Shown here piece after piece: positions 41,268 to 50,127 of a stretch of 57,804 bases of DNA. Under the pieces are notes generated by a model, which was not told the origin of the DNA, ran no database searches, and saw nothing but the letters and a program-made list of their open reading frames with translations. The position numbers were made by a program, and so were the translations under genes. Each line of letters opens with the position of its first letter. Within the stretch, counting starts at the first letter, position 1. This DNA comes from JAGYLJ01 sp034661035 (lineage in GTDB: Bacteria > Patescibacteriota > Minisyncoccia > Phycocordibacterales > UBA12079), in contig JAYEKM010000029.1 in assembly GCA_034661035.1 (NCBI GenBank), positions 1 to 57,804 of the forward strand. The letters are read 5' to 3'.

Positions 41268-43841
41268 CTATTTACTTTTAAGTAGCTTAATCTCATTTTT
41301 TAATTCATCAATTTGTTTTTGCTGTTCTTTTATTGCCTCAATCAATGGAGCTACTAAATTACTATATTGAATTGATTTTAATCCTGTTTCTTCATCAGTC
41401 ATTACTAATTCTGGGTAAACTTTTTCTACATCTTGAGCAATCAAACCAATATTAACACTATCACCCCGCGCTTCTTCATCCTTCCACTTAAAAGATACTC
41501 CTTTTAACTGCAATATCTTACTTAACGAACTATCCAATTCTGCAATATCTTTTTTAAGTCTTATATCTGAACTAATAGTATAACTACCTGTAGTAAGATG
41601 TCCATAATTATAGATATTGTCAGAAACAATATAGTTCAACCTATTTGTGCTGGCTGGGTCAAGATAATAAGCATGATAGTCACTATCCACAAATTTAGTA
41701 GCATAATGAGGGGAACTAGTCGTTAAGGTAAGTGTTACAGAATCTGAAGTGCCTCCCCCTGTTAGTCCTGTCCCCGCAACGACAGCTGTTATGTCACCAG
41801 AACCTGCGTTTACACAAGAAAAAGTCCCTTGGGCTGAGTTTATATTTTGCACAACTTGACCAACAGAACAGGCTCCTGTTAATTTTTTTTGAATAGAAGT
41901 AAGATACTGTCCACTAACAGAAATACCATTCAGATACAGAATGTTTAAATAAGAAGTACCATCCATATCCAAAAGATAACTGCTCGGATTATTTCGATCA
42001 CGGAAAATAGTCGCTCTCAGATCACTAAAAGCAGAAACACTGGATGGATCAACGTAATAACTAGTACTGTTAGCGTCATATTCCCTACCATTGTAACCAT
42101 AACTTCTATAAACATAAGTTGCACTACTTCCTCTTGCTGTTACTGTTGCTAATGTGTCTGACTCTGAAGTTATCCCTGCACTCGGCCAGCTACTTCTATA
42201 AACACCACCAAGAGTAATACCATTTACCGTAAGAGCGTTAAATCTAGAAGTACTTGCTGGGTTTGCGTAGTAATTTGTATCATTATAATCATAAAAGATA
42301 GGAGATCGAATATCTGAATAGCCATAAACTCTATCTGCAGCAACAGTATTTAACCTAGAGGTACTCGCTGGATCAAGATAATAACCAGTATTATCCCAAT
42401 CATGAATTTTGTCTGCGATATATATATCTGAAGTATTGTCTGATGAACTGCTTCCAACATATAAATCATTATAAGCATAAATACGACTTAATATAGAAGT
42501 AGAAGCTGGGTCTACATAATAACCAATGTTATTTTGATCATAAAAAATAGGGGCTCGCATAGAAGCATCAGCTCTAAAATATCCTGCTGTATACATATTT
42601 CCTGAACCATATATCTGCCAACTACCTGGACTAGAAGCACTCCCTAACCTAATTCCATTAACATTGACCATCTCTCTATTACCAGCACTGTTTCCTTGAG
42701 CTAAAACTTCATTTAATGTTTGGTCATCTGACGATGAAGGACAATAGGTACCGTTTTGACGACAAACATTTTGCCCCCCCGAAACAACGTTAGAGGCAGT
42801 AAGCGTACCACCAACAGTTACACCGGCTGAAGTCGTTGTCAATCTAGTAGCTCCATTGTACATTGCATAAAAAGGTCCATTTCTAGTACCATAATAAATC
42901 CACTCATTATCGCGGTCATTATATCCACCAATATGACTACTATGCATCATGAGTGTTACGTAATTAGCATAGTTCATCCCGCTCCAACCGCCTCTTGTGC
43001 CAGATATTTGCCATGAACCATAATTAGAACTAGTATTTGGATAAAAATGTGCTCCGTTCACACTCGTTGAATACAAACCATACCCTCTTACATCAAGCCA
43101 GCTACCAAGTCTTCCGTAATTAGAACCACCTTGCTGTAACTCAAAACCATTGTTTAATCTTAAAACACTAACTTCTTTAACAGCATGATTATTCATATCC
43201 AAATCTTGTGTAGCTGAATGATTCCCAAGATTATCTGCTCCTGATGGCCAAGCTGAAAGAGACACACCACCAAGATTTATTGTACCTACTTTCAGAGTAT
43301 TTGGAATATAGACGTTATTTGCTCCACTGGTAGCAGAATCGTTAACTGACATAACTAAAGTACTCATATTGTAATCATTATAGAAACGAATACCGTTGTA
43401 ACTAGCGTTGGCTCCTAGTTTTATCCCGGTATGGAAAGCTATTCTTAAATCAGGGTAGGGAGAAGTCCATGATCCTGATTCTCTATAGATAGCATAAGCA
43501 CTACTCATTCCACTAGCAAAATACATTCCGTAAGGATGATCTGTAGATACACCATAATTATTAGCTAAATAAAAAGAACCTAACTTATTGGTGTATGAAG
43601 TACTACTAGGATCAATGTAATAACTTGTACTTGGGTAGTCGTAATAGACAGGGGACCTCATATCTGTATTTGATTGCAAAGAACCTTGTTTTAGTTGGAA
43701 GTTAGCTCCAACATTAAGTGGTTCTGAAGTATTAGAAGAAGGTGGGTTAGCTGTTGGTCCTGTCCAAGCTGATACCAAACTAAAGTAAATTATGAAAGCT
43801 ACTGCTGATAGGATTATTATTTTTGTTGTCTTGATTTGCAT
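41268..43841 (-). CDS. Surface fibre protein with S74 self-cleaving chaperone domain
   Basis: Protein of 857 aa from the ATG at 43841, which places the signal segment TTKIIILSAVAFIIYFSLV at the N-terminus. The central part has many YYxDPxSTS(R/Y)LN repeats spaced by IFYDxNDxxYY units, a trimeric tail-fibre-like pattern. The C-terminus (about 757-857) is a peptidase S74/endosialidase-type intramolecular chaperone: SSDIRLKKDI contains the Ser/Lys dyad, followed by IGLIAQDVEKVYPELV and a final coiled coil. It is expected to trimerise and release its chaperone by autocleavage. Role inferred: host or surface attachment fibre. Confidence 0.88.
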   Translation of the reverse strand: MQIKTTKIIILSAVAFIIYFSLVSAWTGPTANPPSSNTSEPLNVGANFQLKQGSLQSNTDMRSPVYYDYPSTSYYIDPSSTSYTNKLGSFYLANNYGVSTDHPYGMYFASGMSSAYAIYRESGSWTSPYPDLRIAFHTGIKLGANASYNGIRFYNDYNMSTLVMSVNDSATSGANNVYIPNTLKVGTINLGGVSLSAWPSGADNLGNHSATQDLDMNNHAVKEVSVLRLNNGFELQQGGSNYGRLGSWLDVRGYGLYSTSVNGAHFYPNTSSNYGSWQISGTRGGWSGMNYANYVTLMMHSSHIGGYNDRDNEWIYYGTRNGPFYAMYNGATRLTTTSAGVTVGGTLTASNVVSGGQNVCRQNGTYCPSSSDDQTLNEVLAQGNSAGNREMVNVNGIRLGSASSPGSWQIYGSGNMYTAGYFRADASMRAPIFYDQNNIGYYVDPASTSILSRIYAYNDLYVGSSSSDNTSDIYIADKIHDWDNTGYYLDPASTSRLNTVAADRVYGYSDIRSPIFYDYNDTNYYANPASTSRFNALTVNGITLGGVYRSSWPSAGITSESDTLATVTARGSSATYVYRSYGYNGREYDANSTSYYVDPSSVSAFSDLRATIFRDRNNPSSYLLDMDGTSYLNILYLNGISVSGQYLTSIQKKLTGACSVGQVVQNINSAQGTFSCVNAGSGDITAVVAGTGLTGGGTSDSVTLTLTTSSPHYATKFVDSDYHAYYLDPASTNRLNYIVSDNIYNYGHLTTGSYTISSDIRLKKDIAELDSSLSKILQLKGVSFKWKDEEARGDSVNIGLIAQDVEKVYPELVMTDEETGLKSIQYSNLVAPLIEAIKEQQKQIDELKNEIKLLKSK

Positions 43842-43863
43842 ATGTTTTTTATTAATTATATTT

Positions 43864-44253
43864 TTAATCAATGTAAGTATCATCAGAAATAAAAATGGAT
43901 TCCGGACCCTCTAAGTTTTCATTAAAATCTGGCACTGTTTTTTCAGAGGGTGACATATAAGTTTCTTGTGGGGAAGAAACTGATTTAGGTTTCGTAGAAA
44001 CAATATCCTCAGATAAAGGCAACTCTTGATGTTCTTCTGCAGGAACAACCTCCTTAATACTTTCAGAAGAATAGATATCTCCAGGAGAAGGAATATATGT
44101 ATCATGAGAAATATTATATTCTTGTATGTCAGGGTCTGAACTCCTAGTCAAAACTCCTACTACTGCAAAAAATATTAACAAGATAATTAACAAGAATAAA
44201 ACAACTATAATTACCCTTAATTTATTATTTTGATTACTTTTGTTATTCACCAT
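43864..44253 (-). CDS. Single-pass membrane protein, Ser/Pro/Glu-rich
   Basis: Protein of 129 aa with a membrane helix at about 12-33 and a low-complexity extracytoplasmic tail rich in Ser, Pro, Glu, Asp. Repeated elements resembling ISHDTYIPSPGD and ISDDTYID occur at its start and end. No recognised domain. Lies between the S74 fibre gene and the GYAWSDNIGW-repeat gene; short gaps (22 and 17 bp) suggest one mRNA. May be an accessory or anchor of the fibre. Confidence 0.6.
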   Translation of the reverse strand: MVNNKSNQNNKLRVIIVVLFLLIILLIFFAVVGVLTRSSDPDIQEYNISHDTYIPSPGDIYSSESIKEVVPAEEHQELPLSEDIVSTKPKSVSSPQETYMSPSEKTVPDFNENLEGPESIFISDDTYID

Positions 44254-44270
44254 AAATTAAAATCTAAAAA

Positions 44271-45491
44271 TTAAATTTCTTCATAAACTGGCTCGATATT
44301 TCCAGCATCAATGATTATACTAACTGGGTACAAACCATTTCCTTCAACAGCGACTGTTTTCTGACCGATAAAGTGATACGAAGCAAAAACTTCTAATGCA
44401 GACCTTGTACCAGCTGTAAAATATTCAGCAAAAGACAAACTCGGACGAGAGAAAATAGCTAGATTAGTAGTTCCGTCTCCAGGAGATTCTGGTAGTTGAG
44501 ATAAATCAGCTGAGAAAGAGATATTACTATTAAAACCATTCCAAGAAGTCACTCCTATTAATGATACTGGTGTAGTAGTTGCTCCTCCCCCAGAGAAATC
44601 GATTGTAACCCGATTAGGACTTCCATTTAATTCAAAATATCTCAAAGGAGTGTGTGTTTCTGTGACACTCATCCCTATATCATTAAAACATGTTATGGTA
44701 TAAGTTGTTTCTTCCATCACAGCCATATCTACAAGTAAATCCATTTCTTCACATTGGTTTTCATTATGACAAACGTCTAAATCTTCATAACCAGTATCGC
44801 TCACTAGGTCACAGGAAACAACATGTTCTGTCTCCCAGACAGCTCTAGGTCTATTACCAGTCACAACACTAGCCACTTGGAAAGTACCTAGCCTTATCAC
44901 AGGAAAGTCACCTATAAATTCTACCCCTCCATAGGCAGGATTGAAGTCAACCCAACCAACAACTTCACCAGCCCAAGCATAACCTTCAAAAAAATTAGTG
45001 TTCTCGTTAAGGACAACTCCGTAATTTATACTATCTGTAGTTTGTTTACTTAAACTTATCCAACCATCCCAACCATCGTCAGCATTCATTCCAGCCAGAG
45101 CTTTAGCCCAGCCGTTTAATTCTAAACCATTTAACTTTGCTCGACAGACCCCCGTCGGACACCCGCTCAGCTCGTTCTCATTAAAACTAATCCAACCGAC
45201 ATTATCACTCCAAGCATAGCCAGATAATTTTTTATCAGCTCCAATACTAACCCCATAATTGGATGTACTACAAGTATCTGGGTCAATACAATTAAAACCA
45301 ATCCAACCAATGTTATCACTCCAGGCATAGCCAGATATATTATCATTAATTGCTGCTTTAGCCACAGGTAAAGCATAGTCACTCTGCCCTCCCTTTTCAC
45401 CAAAACTGTAAGCTATTAACAATAATAAAAATAGAATAATTAAAACCAGTACCCAGTTTTTAAAAAATTTGTTTTTTATTATTTGTTCCAT
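44271..45491 (-). CDS. Surface protein with GYAWSDNIGW repeats and shared C-terminal module
   Basis: Protein of 406 aa. Signal anchor 13-29. Three repeats built on GYAWSDN(I/V)GWI(G/S)FN (about 54-67, 91-104 and EGYAWAGEVVGWVDFN at 169-184), a pattern typical of Patescibacteria surface proteins. Residues 198-406 match the C-terminal module of the 1481-aa protein: CDLVSDTGY, EETTYTITCF, GGGATTTPVSL, SWNGFNSNISFSADLS, LPESPGDGTTN, ending PVYEEI (PIYEPI in the other). The shared module is probably an anchoring or assembly domain. First gene of the leftward surface cluster. Confidence 0.82.
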   Translation of the reverse strand: MEQIIKNKFFKNWVLVLIILFLLLLIAYSFGEKGGQSDYALPVAKAAINDNISGYAWSDNIGWIGFNCIDPDTCSTSNYGVSIGADKKLSGYAWSDNVGWISFNENELSGCPTGVCRAKLNGLELNGWAKALAGMNADDGWDGWISLSKQTTDSINYGVVLNENTNFFEGYAWAGEVVGWVDFNPAYGGVEFIGDFPVIRLGTFQVASVVTGNRPRAVWETEHVVSCDLVSDTGYEDLDVCHNENQCEEMDLLVDMAVMEETTYTITCFNDIGMSVTETHTPLRYFELNGSPNRVTIDFSGGGATTTPVSLIGVTSWNGFNSNISFSADLSQLPESPGDGTTNLAIFSRPSLSFAEYFTAGTRSALEVFASYHFIGQKTVAVEGNGLYPVSIIIDAGNIEPVYEEI

Positions 45492-45712
45492 AAAAATAAA
45501 ACCAACACAAAGTTTGCTTAAACTTACCTAATTATACACCTAAGTCTAAAAAGCTTATATAGTATTTGTGGATAAACTTTCCTATTTTTTATAATTGCTT
45601 TTTTGTTGAAAGAATGTTATTTTAAAGAGGTGACTGATACGAAGACAAGATGTGGTTCGCCTGACAGCGAGCTATTTTTAATAATTAGAGAGTAGGTATT
45701 TTAGTAAATGTA

Positions 45713-45823
45713 ACCCGTGTTAAATATCATTTGATTTTCTAAAACTCAAATGGCTCAAATTTCTACGAAATTTGATTTAACAGGGTAATATTTTTCTAAT
45801 TCGCTTAGCTCATAAGAAAAATA
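45713..45823 (+). promoter_or_regulatory. Structured leader of nusA
   Basis: The outer arms ACCCGTGTTAAAT (45713-45725) and ATTTAACAGGGT (45775-45786) pair with one bulged G. Inside are two hairpins, CATTTGA/TCAAATG (45728-45752) and CAAATTT-CTACG-AAATTTG (45756-45774), forming a three-way junction. A further 11-bp hairpin AATATTTTTCT/AGAAAAATATT (45787-45823) ends 2 nt before the ATG. The rest of the gap, 45492-45712, holds no gene. Confidence 0.6.
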
Positions 45824-45825
45824 TT

Positions 45826-46956
45826 ATGTTTGATTTAAAAGTAATTCATTCAGTTCTCGACCAGTTAGAACAGGAAAAAGGAATCTCTAAAGCCTCTTCA
45901 ATAGAAACAATTAAATCAGCTTTAGCTAGTGCTTATAAAAAAGAGTACGGTAAGAGAGGTCAAATCATTAGAGCTGATTTTGACATAGATAGTGGAAAAA
46001 CAGACTTTTTCCAAATAAAGATAGTTGTAGATGATACTCGAGTTAAAACAGAAGAGGAGGAAGACGTTGAGGGAGATGATAGAATCCGTTTCAATCCTGA
46101 ACACCATATTTTGATTGAAGATGCCCAAAAAATAAAGAAGGATGCCGAATTAGATGAAGAAATAATCTTTCCGTTGGAACCAAAAAGTGATTTCGGAAGA
46201 ATAGCTGCCCAGACAGCTAAACAAACCATTATTCAAAAGATTAGAGAAGCTGAAAGAGGGTCTATTTCTAAAGAATTTGGCGGAAAACAGGGAGAAATTG
46301 TCAGCGGAATCATCCAAAGAGTAGAAAGAGGTAATATTTTTGTTGATTTGAAAAGGGCCACAGGAATACTTCCTTATTCTGAACAAATCCACTCAGAAAG
46401 GTTTAAGCCAGGAGAACGAATCAGAGCTTATTTATCTTTAGTTGAAGAAACATCTCGAGGAATATTTTTAAGACTTTCTCGATCTCATCCTCAATTTCTT
46501 TACAAACTTTTTGAGACAGAAGTACCTGAAATAGCCAGTAAAACTGTAGAAATAAAGAACATTGTCAGAGAAGCTGGTTCCAGATCAAAAATAGCCGTCC
46601 ATTCAAACGATGAGAACATTGACCCAATTGGATCATTGGTTGGTCAAAGGGGGGTTAGAGTTTCAACAGTCATGAGTGAATTAGGTGGTGAAAAGATAGA
46701 TATTATAGAATGGTCAGAAGATCCTAAGAAATTTATTACTGAATCCCTTTCACCGGCTAGAATCCTCAGTATTGAATTAGATGAAAAAGAAAAAAAGGCT
46801 GTTGTTGATGTAACTGAAGATCAACAATCACTAGCAATTGGGAAAGGTGGTCAAAATGTTAGATTAGCCGCTAAGTTGACTGGTTGGAAAATTGACATAA
46901 AAGGCATAGGGGACGAAAATGTGGAAACTGAAGAGGATAATAATGAAGAAAAATAA
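45826..46956 (+). CDS. nusA: Transcription termination/antitermination factor NusA
   Basis: Protein of 376 aa: N-terminal RNA polymerase-binding domain (about 1-135), S1 domain (about 150-220, GEIVSGIIQRVERGNIFVDL), KH1 and KH2 (IDPIGSLVGQRGVRVSTVM and QSLAIGKGGQNVRLAAKLTG). It lacks the C-terminal acidic repeats of the E. coli protein, ending in an acidic tail, as in many short NusAs. A long, highly structured leader suggests post-transcriptional control, possibly autoregulation, since NusA binds RNA. Confidence 0.96.
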   Translation: MFDLKVIHSVLDQLEQEKGISKASSIETIKSALASAYKKEYGKRGQIIRADFDIDSGKTDFFQIKIVVDDTRVKTEEEEDVEGDDRIRFNPEHHILIEDAQKIKKDAELDEEIIFPLEPKSDFGRIAAQTAKQTIIQKIREAERGSISKEFGGKQGEIVSGIIQRVERGNIFVDLKRATGILPYSEQIHSERFKPGERIRAYLSLVEETSRGIFLRLSRSHPQFLYKLFETEVPEIASKTVEIKNIVREAGSRSKIAVHSNDENIDPIGSLVGQRGVRVSTVMSELGGEKIDIIEWSEDPKKFITESLSPARILSIELDEKEKKAVVDVTEDQQSLAIGKGGQNVRLAAKLTGWKIDIKGIGDENVETEEDNNEEK

Positions 46957-47015
46957 GCATTATCAATTAATAAAAACTTGTTAAAACTTAACTTAACAAG
47001 ATAAAAAATAAATAT

Positions 47016-47546
47016 ATGAATTTATGGCATGATATAGAACCAGGTACACAAGATGAGATGAATACAATCATTGAAATCAATAAAGGTTCTAAAAATAAGT
47101 ACGAAATTGATAAAAAAACTGGTTTAATAGCCCTAGATAGAGTTTATCATACCTCTCAAGACTGCCCATTTGACTACGGATTTGTCCCTCAAACCTATTA
47201 TGACGATGGTGATGCTTTAGATGTTATTGTTTTAACCACTTACCCCTTAAATCCAGGTATTTTGGTCAGAGTAAGACCAGTGGCTCTTCTAAATATGGTT
47301 GATTCGGGGGATAATGACGATAAAGTTATTGCTGTTCCTATAGATGACCCCCGCTGGGAAGATATCCAAGACCTAAAGGACATTAATAAACATACTTTAA
47401 AAGAAATTGAACACTTCTTTTCAACTTACAAGAAAATACAAGAAAAAGAAGTCCAAGTAGGTGGATTCCAAGGCAAAAAGGAAGCTCAAGAAGCCTTCCA
47501 AAGAAGTATTAAATTATACGGGGAAGAATTTGACAAAGATAACTAA
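47016..47546 (+). CDS. ppa: Inorganic pyrophosphatase (family I)
   Basis: Soluble Mg-dependent PPase of 176 aa, typical length. Signature DYGFVPQTYYDDGDALDVIVL region carries the metal-binding Asp cluster (DDGDALD; the usual consensus has Pro or Glu where Ala is). Other conserved parts: GSKNKYEIDKKTG, VKVIAVPIDDPRW-like VIAVPIDDPRWED, and FFSTYKKIQEKEV. A small hairpin CTTGTTAA/TTAACAAG (46977-47000) precedes the start; it may be a reduced form of the leader element seen upstream of nusA. Confidence 0.96.
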   Translation: MNLWHDIEPGTQDEMNTIIEINKGSKNKYEIDKKTGLIALDRVYHTSQDCPFDYGFVPQTYYDDGDALDVIVLTTYPLNPGILVRVRPVALLNMVDSGDNDDKVIAVPIDDPRWEDIQDLKDINKHTLKEIEHFFSTYKKIQEKEVQVGGFQGKKEAQEAFQRSIKLYGEEFDKDN

Positions 47547-47597
47547 TCGATTTATACACAGTTTTCGTTTCTTTTTTTCTATTATTTTTATTACAAT

Positions 47598-47642
47598 ATA
47601 GCCATATACGACAAAGTTGTTAATTTGTTGTATATGGCTATT
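47598..47642 (+). terminator. Hairpin after ppa, possible terminator
   Basis: 12-bp ATAGCCATATAC/GTATATGGCTAT stem, with an additional ACAAA/TTTGT inner part. Only a weak T-run follows. Confidence 0.5.
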
Positions 47643-47704
47643 TAAGTGTGCAACTTATTTTTTAATAATTAAATTATATTAGTTTATAAAATCTTTAAAA
47701 GATT

Positions 47705-48418
47705 ATGAAAAAACAAAAATATCTAATTTTTTTGGTAGTTCTAAGTTTTATTTTTGCAAATCATGTTTTCGCTAATAACGAAGAACCTGGAACACCTCAA
47801 GCTACTCTAGGTAGCCCAAAACCAATGAATACTTCTACTGCACCTGTGCAAAACCCCTCTACTCCATCACTTCTCCAACAAGAGGTTAGAAAAATTAAAA
47901 CCAACACTACATTTAATAGTTTACAAAGGCCAACTTCTGTAAAGGCCACCACTAGCACAAATACCTTTGAAAAAAACACTCAAAGATCAACTACAGAAGA
48001 CCAAGCAAAGAATAGGAGAATTGAACATATCAAAGGATACCTTAAAAATATTGCTGGAAGATTCCACGCTTTAGTACAAAGAGAATATCAAATAAAAAAC
48101 CGCATCCAATCGAGATTAACTAAATTAGAAGAAAACGGTTTTGATATGTCAGAAAGTAAAATATTATTATCAGAAGTTGACACCAACTTTGAGACAATTA
48201 AAAATAGGGTGGAAACATTTAGAAATGAAATACTAACAGAATTAGAGTCTGCTAACCTAGAAGGTTTGTTTGAGAGAGTCAGAGAAGAAACTCAAAGTTT
48301 AAAAACAGAAGCTCAGAATGCTCATACAAAATTAGTACAAATTGTTCAGAAAATGAAGGAGAGTTTCGCTAAAGGTCAACAAAATTCCAAAGAAAATCCA
48401 ACGTCCGAAGATGAATAA
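47705..48418 (+). CDS. Secreted coiled-coil protein, unknown function
   Basis: Protein of 237 aa. Cleavable-type signal peptide (1-23, ending VFANN), a Thr/Ser/Pro-rich linker (25-95), and a long helical, coiled-coil region (about 100-225) rich in K, E, R, Q, L with IKNRIQSRLTKLEENG and similar segments. The C-terminus is charged and disordered. Resembles small exported coiled-coil proteins common in Patescibacteria; no enzymatic motif. Gap to the next gene contains an inverted-repeat leader. Confidence 0.6.
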   Translation: MKKQKYLIFLVVLSFIFANHVFANNEEPGTPQATLGSPKPMNTSTAPVQNPSTPSLLQQEVRKIKTNTTFNSLQRPTSVKATTSTNTFEKNTQRSTTEDQAKNRRIEHIKGYLKNIAGRFHALVQREYQIKNRIQSRLTKLEENGFDMSESKILLSEVDTNFETIKNRVETFRNEILTELESANLEGLFERVREETQSLKTEAQNAHTKLVQIVQKMKESFAKGQQNSKENPTSEDE

Positions 48419-48483
48419 ACTCAATTATCAATTATCAATAATAATCTGGGGCAGGTCACCACAGGTTTTTGTAAATTAAGTTA

Positions 48484-48580
48484 ACCCTATTAAATAAATT
48501 AGTTTTTCAAGACAATTAAATTTAATAAAAAGGTTAATTAAAAATTATTAATCATAAAAACTAAACCTTGTAAATAGGGT
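48484..48580 (+). promoter_or_regulatory. Long-range inverted-repeat leader of the 112-aa gene
   Basis: ACCCTATTAAAT (48484-48495) faces TAAATAGGGT (48571-48580), pairing over about 8-10 bp; between them TTAGTTTTT/AAAAACTAA form an inner stem. The AGGGTAAATAA arm lies 12 nt before the ATG at 48593. Same family as the leaders at 24449, 26635 and 45713. Confidence 0.5.
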
Positions 48581-48592
48581 AAATAAAAAAAT

Positions 48593-48931
48593 ATGGACGA
48601 ACAAAATCAAGAATACAGGCCTGAAGAAACAGCGCCTGAAGCAACTACAGCAGCACCTGAAAAGAAACAAACTGGTTCAATTATTGGTTCTATAATCGTT
48701 ATTATAGTTATCATTATTGGTGGTTTATATTTCTGGGGGACAAGAACAGATACTCCAACCGATGGTGATATAATAGATCCTGTAGATCCTACAACAGAAG
48801 TACCAATAGAAGATCCAATTGGGGATGCTTTGAATAATACATCTCCTTCTGATAACTTAGATGCCATTGAAGCAGACTTAAATGCAACAGACATCAACAC
48901 AATTGACTCTGGAGCTGAAATGCCTCTATAA
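48593..48931 (+). CDS. Single-pass membrane protein, unknown function
   Basis: Protein of 112 aa: short Gln/Glu/Thr/Ala-rich cytoplasmic segment, membrane helix at about 29-48 (IIGSIIVIIVIIIGGLYFWG), and an acidic, Pro/Asp/Thr-rich outer tail. The composition resembles anchor or spacer proteins at the cell surface. No family recognised. It is followed at once by a terminator and preceded by a structured leader, so it forms its own unit. Confidence 0.6.
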   Translation: MDEQNQEYRPEETAPEATTAAPEKKQTGSIIGSIIVIIVIIIGGLYFWGTRTDTPTDGDIIDPVDPTTEVPIEDPIGDALNNTSPSDNLDAIEADLNATDINTIDSGAEMPL

Positions 48932-48960
48932 TGACAACTGAAGGAAAATAGTATAAAATA

Positions 48961-48995
48961 AAGACTCTCTTAACAATTAAGAGAGTTTTTATTTT
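48961..48995 (+). terminator. Rho-independent terminator
   Basis: ACTCTCTTAA-CAA-TTAAGAGAGT followed by TTTTATTTT, after the 112-aa gene. Confidence 0.85.
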
Positions 48996-49059
48996 AACTA
49001 AGCTATTTATTATCTTAATTAACATCCTAATTACCTTCACAGGTGACGGACAAAAAAAT

Positions 49060-50091
49060 ATGGTAGAAAAAAGAACTGTAGAAATAAATAATGTAAGCAC
49101 TTCTGAGGTAGAAATTAAATCTTCAATCTCTGTAGAAGAACTCAATAGATACAAGGAAGGGGCCTTGAAGAAGCTTGGAGAAGAAATTTCCATGGACGGT
49201 TTTAGGAAAGGTCACATTCCTGAAAATATTCTAAAAGAAAAATTAGGAGAATTAGCTATCCTAAATCAAATGGCCGAAATGGCCCTAGCTGATATTTATC
49301 CGTTAATTGTGGTAGAAAATAAGATAGACGTTATTGGACACCCCCAAGTAACAATTACTAAACTTGCACCAGATAACCCGGTTGAGTTTACTGTTAAGTC
49401 AGCCATCTTTCCACAATTTGAATTACCTGACTATAAAAAAATTGCAAAAAAAATAAACTCCGAGAAACAGGAAGTAATTGAAGTAAAAGATGAAGAGATG
49501 GAAACTGCAATCAAACAAATACAGAAAGTAAACCAATCTCCAGAAGCAATTAAAGAAGAAACAAGAGAAGGTAATGTTGAATTAACAGATGAATTTGTCA
49601 AGAAACTGGGTGATTTTAAAGACGTCGATGACTTTAAAAACAAGCTTAAAGAGAACATAAAGCTAGAAAAAACAAATAAGGCTGGAGAAGCAAAGAAAGT
49701 TAAGATCATGGATAAGATTTTAACTGAAACTAAATTGGAATTACCTGAGATAATCATCAAAGATGAAACTGAAAGACTTTTAAACCAAACCAAAGCAGAC
49801 ATAACAAGAATGGGGTTACAATTTGATAAATACCTTGAACACCTAAAGAAAACCGAGGAAGACCTAAGAAAAGAACTTCAGCCTGATGCAGAAAAAAGAG
49901 CCAAAATACAATTTATTTTAGATAAAATAACAAAAACAGAAAAAATTGAAGTTGACAAAGGAGAGGTGGAAAAAAACATAAAGGAAATCCTCAAACAACA
50001 TAAGGAAGCTAAAGAAGAAAACGTGCGCCCTTACATTGAAATGGTGCTTTCTAACCAAGAAGTGTTTAAGCTTTTGGAGGAACAAAAGTAA
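49060..50091 (+). CDS. tig: Trigger factor, PPIase-less form
   Basis: Ribosome-associated chaperone of 343 aa. The N-terminal ribosome-binding domain is clear (EISMDGFRKGHIPENILKEK, equivalent to the GFRxGKxP signature), followed by the substrate-binding helical C-terminal domain (from about 165). The FKBP-type PPIase domain that normally lies between them (about 90 residues) is absent: residues 140-200 pass directly to FVKKLGDFKDVDDFKNKLKE. This explains the length versus about 430 aa. It precedes clpP as in many bacteria. Confidence 0.92.
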   Translation: MVEKRTVEINNVSTSEVEIKSSISVEELNRYKEGALKKLGEEISMDGFRKGHIPENILKEKLGELAILNQMAEMALADIYPLIVVENKIDVIGHPQVTITKLAPDNPVEFTVKSAIFPQFELPDYKKIAKKINSEKQEVIEVKDEEMETAIKQIQKVNQSPEAIKEETREGNVELTDEFVKKLGDFKDVDDFKNKLKENIKLEKTNKAGEAKKVKIMDKILTETKLELPEIIIKDETERLLNQTKADITRMGLQFDKYLEHLKKTEEDLRKELQPDAEKRAKIQFILDKITKTEKIEVDKGEVEKNIKEILKQHKEAKEENVRPYIEMVLSNQEVFKLLEEQK

Positions 50092-50096
50092 TTTAC

Positions 50097-50121
50097 AATT
50101 TATAATTTATAATTTATAATT
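50097..50121 (+). promoter_or_regulatory. Triple TTTATAAT repeat before clpP
   Basis: Three tandem copies of TTTATAAT, each containing a TATAAT -10 box. The last ends 9-10 nt before the clpP ATG, matching the leaderless spacing seen elsewhere, so several start points are possible. Confidence 0.5.
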
Positions 50122-50127
50122 TCATTT

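Noticed and set aside
34305..45491. The surface cluster as a prophage (S74 fibre domain)
   Set aside because: No capsid, terminase, portal, integrase or lysis gene is present, and the proteins carry export signals.
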